Below are positions 63,599 through 64,000 of a stretch of 64,000 bases of DNA, in pieces. A model generated the notes under the pieces. The model was not told the origin of the DNA, did no database searches, and worked only from the letters and a program-made list of their open reading frames with translations. The stretch lies in NCBI GenBank assembly GCA_028291515.1, contig JAQGHU010000050.1:1-64000 (forward strand). Reading direction: 5' to 3'. The position numbers and the translations under genes were made by a program. The number at the start of each line of letters is the position of its first letter. The stretch's first letter is position 1. This stretch comes from Schlesneria sp. Its GTDB lineage: Bacteria > Planctomycetota > Planctomycetia > Planctomycetales > Planctomycetaceae.

Positions 63599-64000
63599 TC
63601 AACCTGTCGCGAGGGCCTTGGTCACGATGTCCCGGGCTTCTGTCACGAGTGTGTTGAGGTGCGTGTCGTCTCGGAAGCTTTCGGCGTACAACTTGTAGAT
63701 CGCTTCGGTTCCGGACGGGCGTGCCGCGAACCAGCCGGCGTCGGTCGTGACTTTCACCCCGCCAATCGCTTTGTGATTGCCGGGGGCTTCGCTGAGTTTC
63801 TCGCGTATGGGGTCGCCCGCGAGTGTGGTCGCGGTGATTGCGGCGGGGGTCAGGAACTTGAATCGTTCCTTTTCCGTCAGCGTGATCGGCTGGTCAATCC
63901 GCACGTAGCGGTGATCGCCGAATTGGGCAACCAGATCGCGATAATGTTCGCCGGGGTCGCGTCCCGTCTTCGCAGTGATTTCGGCGGAGAGCAGGGCGAG
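63599..64000 (-). CDS. pgm: Phosphoglucomutase, C-terminal part (runs off window end)
   Basis: The last 134 or so residues of an alpha-phosphohexomutase of the glucose-specific Pgm group. Visible: LALLSAEITAKTGRDPGEHY, RIDQPITLTEKERFKFL, GGVKVTTDAGWFAARPSGTE (the phosphate-binding RPSGTE loop) and a normal C-terminus VTKALATG. The enzyme interconverts glucose 1- and 6-phosphate. The N-terminal catalytic Ser domain lies beyond position 64000. Ends with TGA at 63599-63601. Confidence 0.94.
   Translation of the reverse strand, partial: LALLSAEITAKTGRDPGEHYRDLVAQFGDHRYVRIDQPITLTEKERFKFLTPAAITATTLAGDPIREKLSEAPGNHKAIGGVKVTTDAGWFAARPSGTEAIYKLYAESFRDDTHLNTLVTEARDIVTKALATG

Noticed and set aside
1-64000. 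tRNA, rRNA, CRISPR arrays and transposases
   Set aside because: I read the gaps for cloverleaf-like and regularly spaced repeats and found none; no DDE or integrase motif is visible in the longer frames.

Overview
The window is a stretch of a Planctomycetes chromosome, most likely from the order Planctomycetales. The evidence is the set of families that are abundant in that phylum: two pairs of PSD1-type cytochrome c proteins with DUF1501 proteins, two intact and one broken DUF1559 gene (pilin-like N-terminus, GDG motif near the C-terminus), a small lipoprotein next to a DUF1559 gene, and very large secreted membrane-anchored proteins. Genes are moderately GC-rich, well spaced and on both strands. 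I saw no tRNA, rRNA, CRISPR array, integrase or transposase. All family calls come from reading motifs; no database was searched.

Layout. Positions 1-4031: a broken gene remnant, a serine beta-lactamase-fold hydrolase, a DUF1559 protein and a His-rich secreted protein. 4251-12785: a CocE/NonD hydrolase, a PLP aminotransferase, the iron-sulfur pair sufS/sufU separated by a large nested inverted repeat, a sugar isomerase-like TIM barrel, a double-FKBP lipoprotein and a HAD phosphatase. 13078-24925: a two-gene operon for giant secreted proteins (2807 and 1126 aa) that share a repeated module. 25221-28360: a TPR protein, an SRPBCC protein and a RuBisCO-like protein fused to a cupin. 28486-31566: glycosyltransferase and asparagine synthase in one operon. 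31729-39820: macrodomain protein, a small unknown, FtsH, a GT2 glycosyltransferase, a DUF4432 sugar epimerase-like protein, a GH39-like glycosidase and a small membrane protein. 40217-44369: lipoprotein, DUF1559 protein, two tandem copies of an unrecognised secreted protein, and a DUF1559 tail remnant. 44534-48015: a GH63-like glucosidase and a GxxExxY protein set among repeats. 48117-58780: two PSD1/DUF1501 clusters. 58930-64000: a YbhB-like protein, a phosphoesterase, an LMW-PTP-like protein, 4-alpha-glucanotransferase, a DUF4253 protein and the end of phosphoglucomutase.

How the genes fit together. sufS and sufU supply sulfur for Fe-S cluster assembly. The GH63-like enzyme, malQ and pgm are all alpha-glucan or glucose-phosphate enzymes, though not one operon. 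The glycosyltransferase/asnB pair and the GT2 enzyme point to surface polysaccharide or glycolipid synthesis. The PSD1/DUF1501 clusters are an unassigned secreted or envelope system expanded in planctomycetes.

Most unusual points: the giant-protein operon (three copies of one module, an apparent internal signal peptide, and a DUF1559-like motif inside a protein that is not a pilin); the RuBisCO-like/cupin fusion; the tandem secreted paralogs with matching leaders beside a broken DUF1559 gene; and the 383-bp nested inverted repeat between sufS and sufU, one arm of which recurs 44 kb away. Most convergent gene pairs are separated by a dyad-symmetric element.
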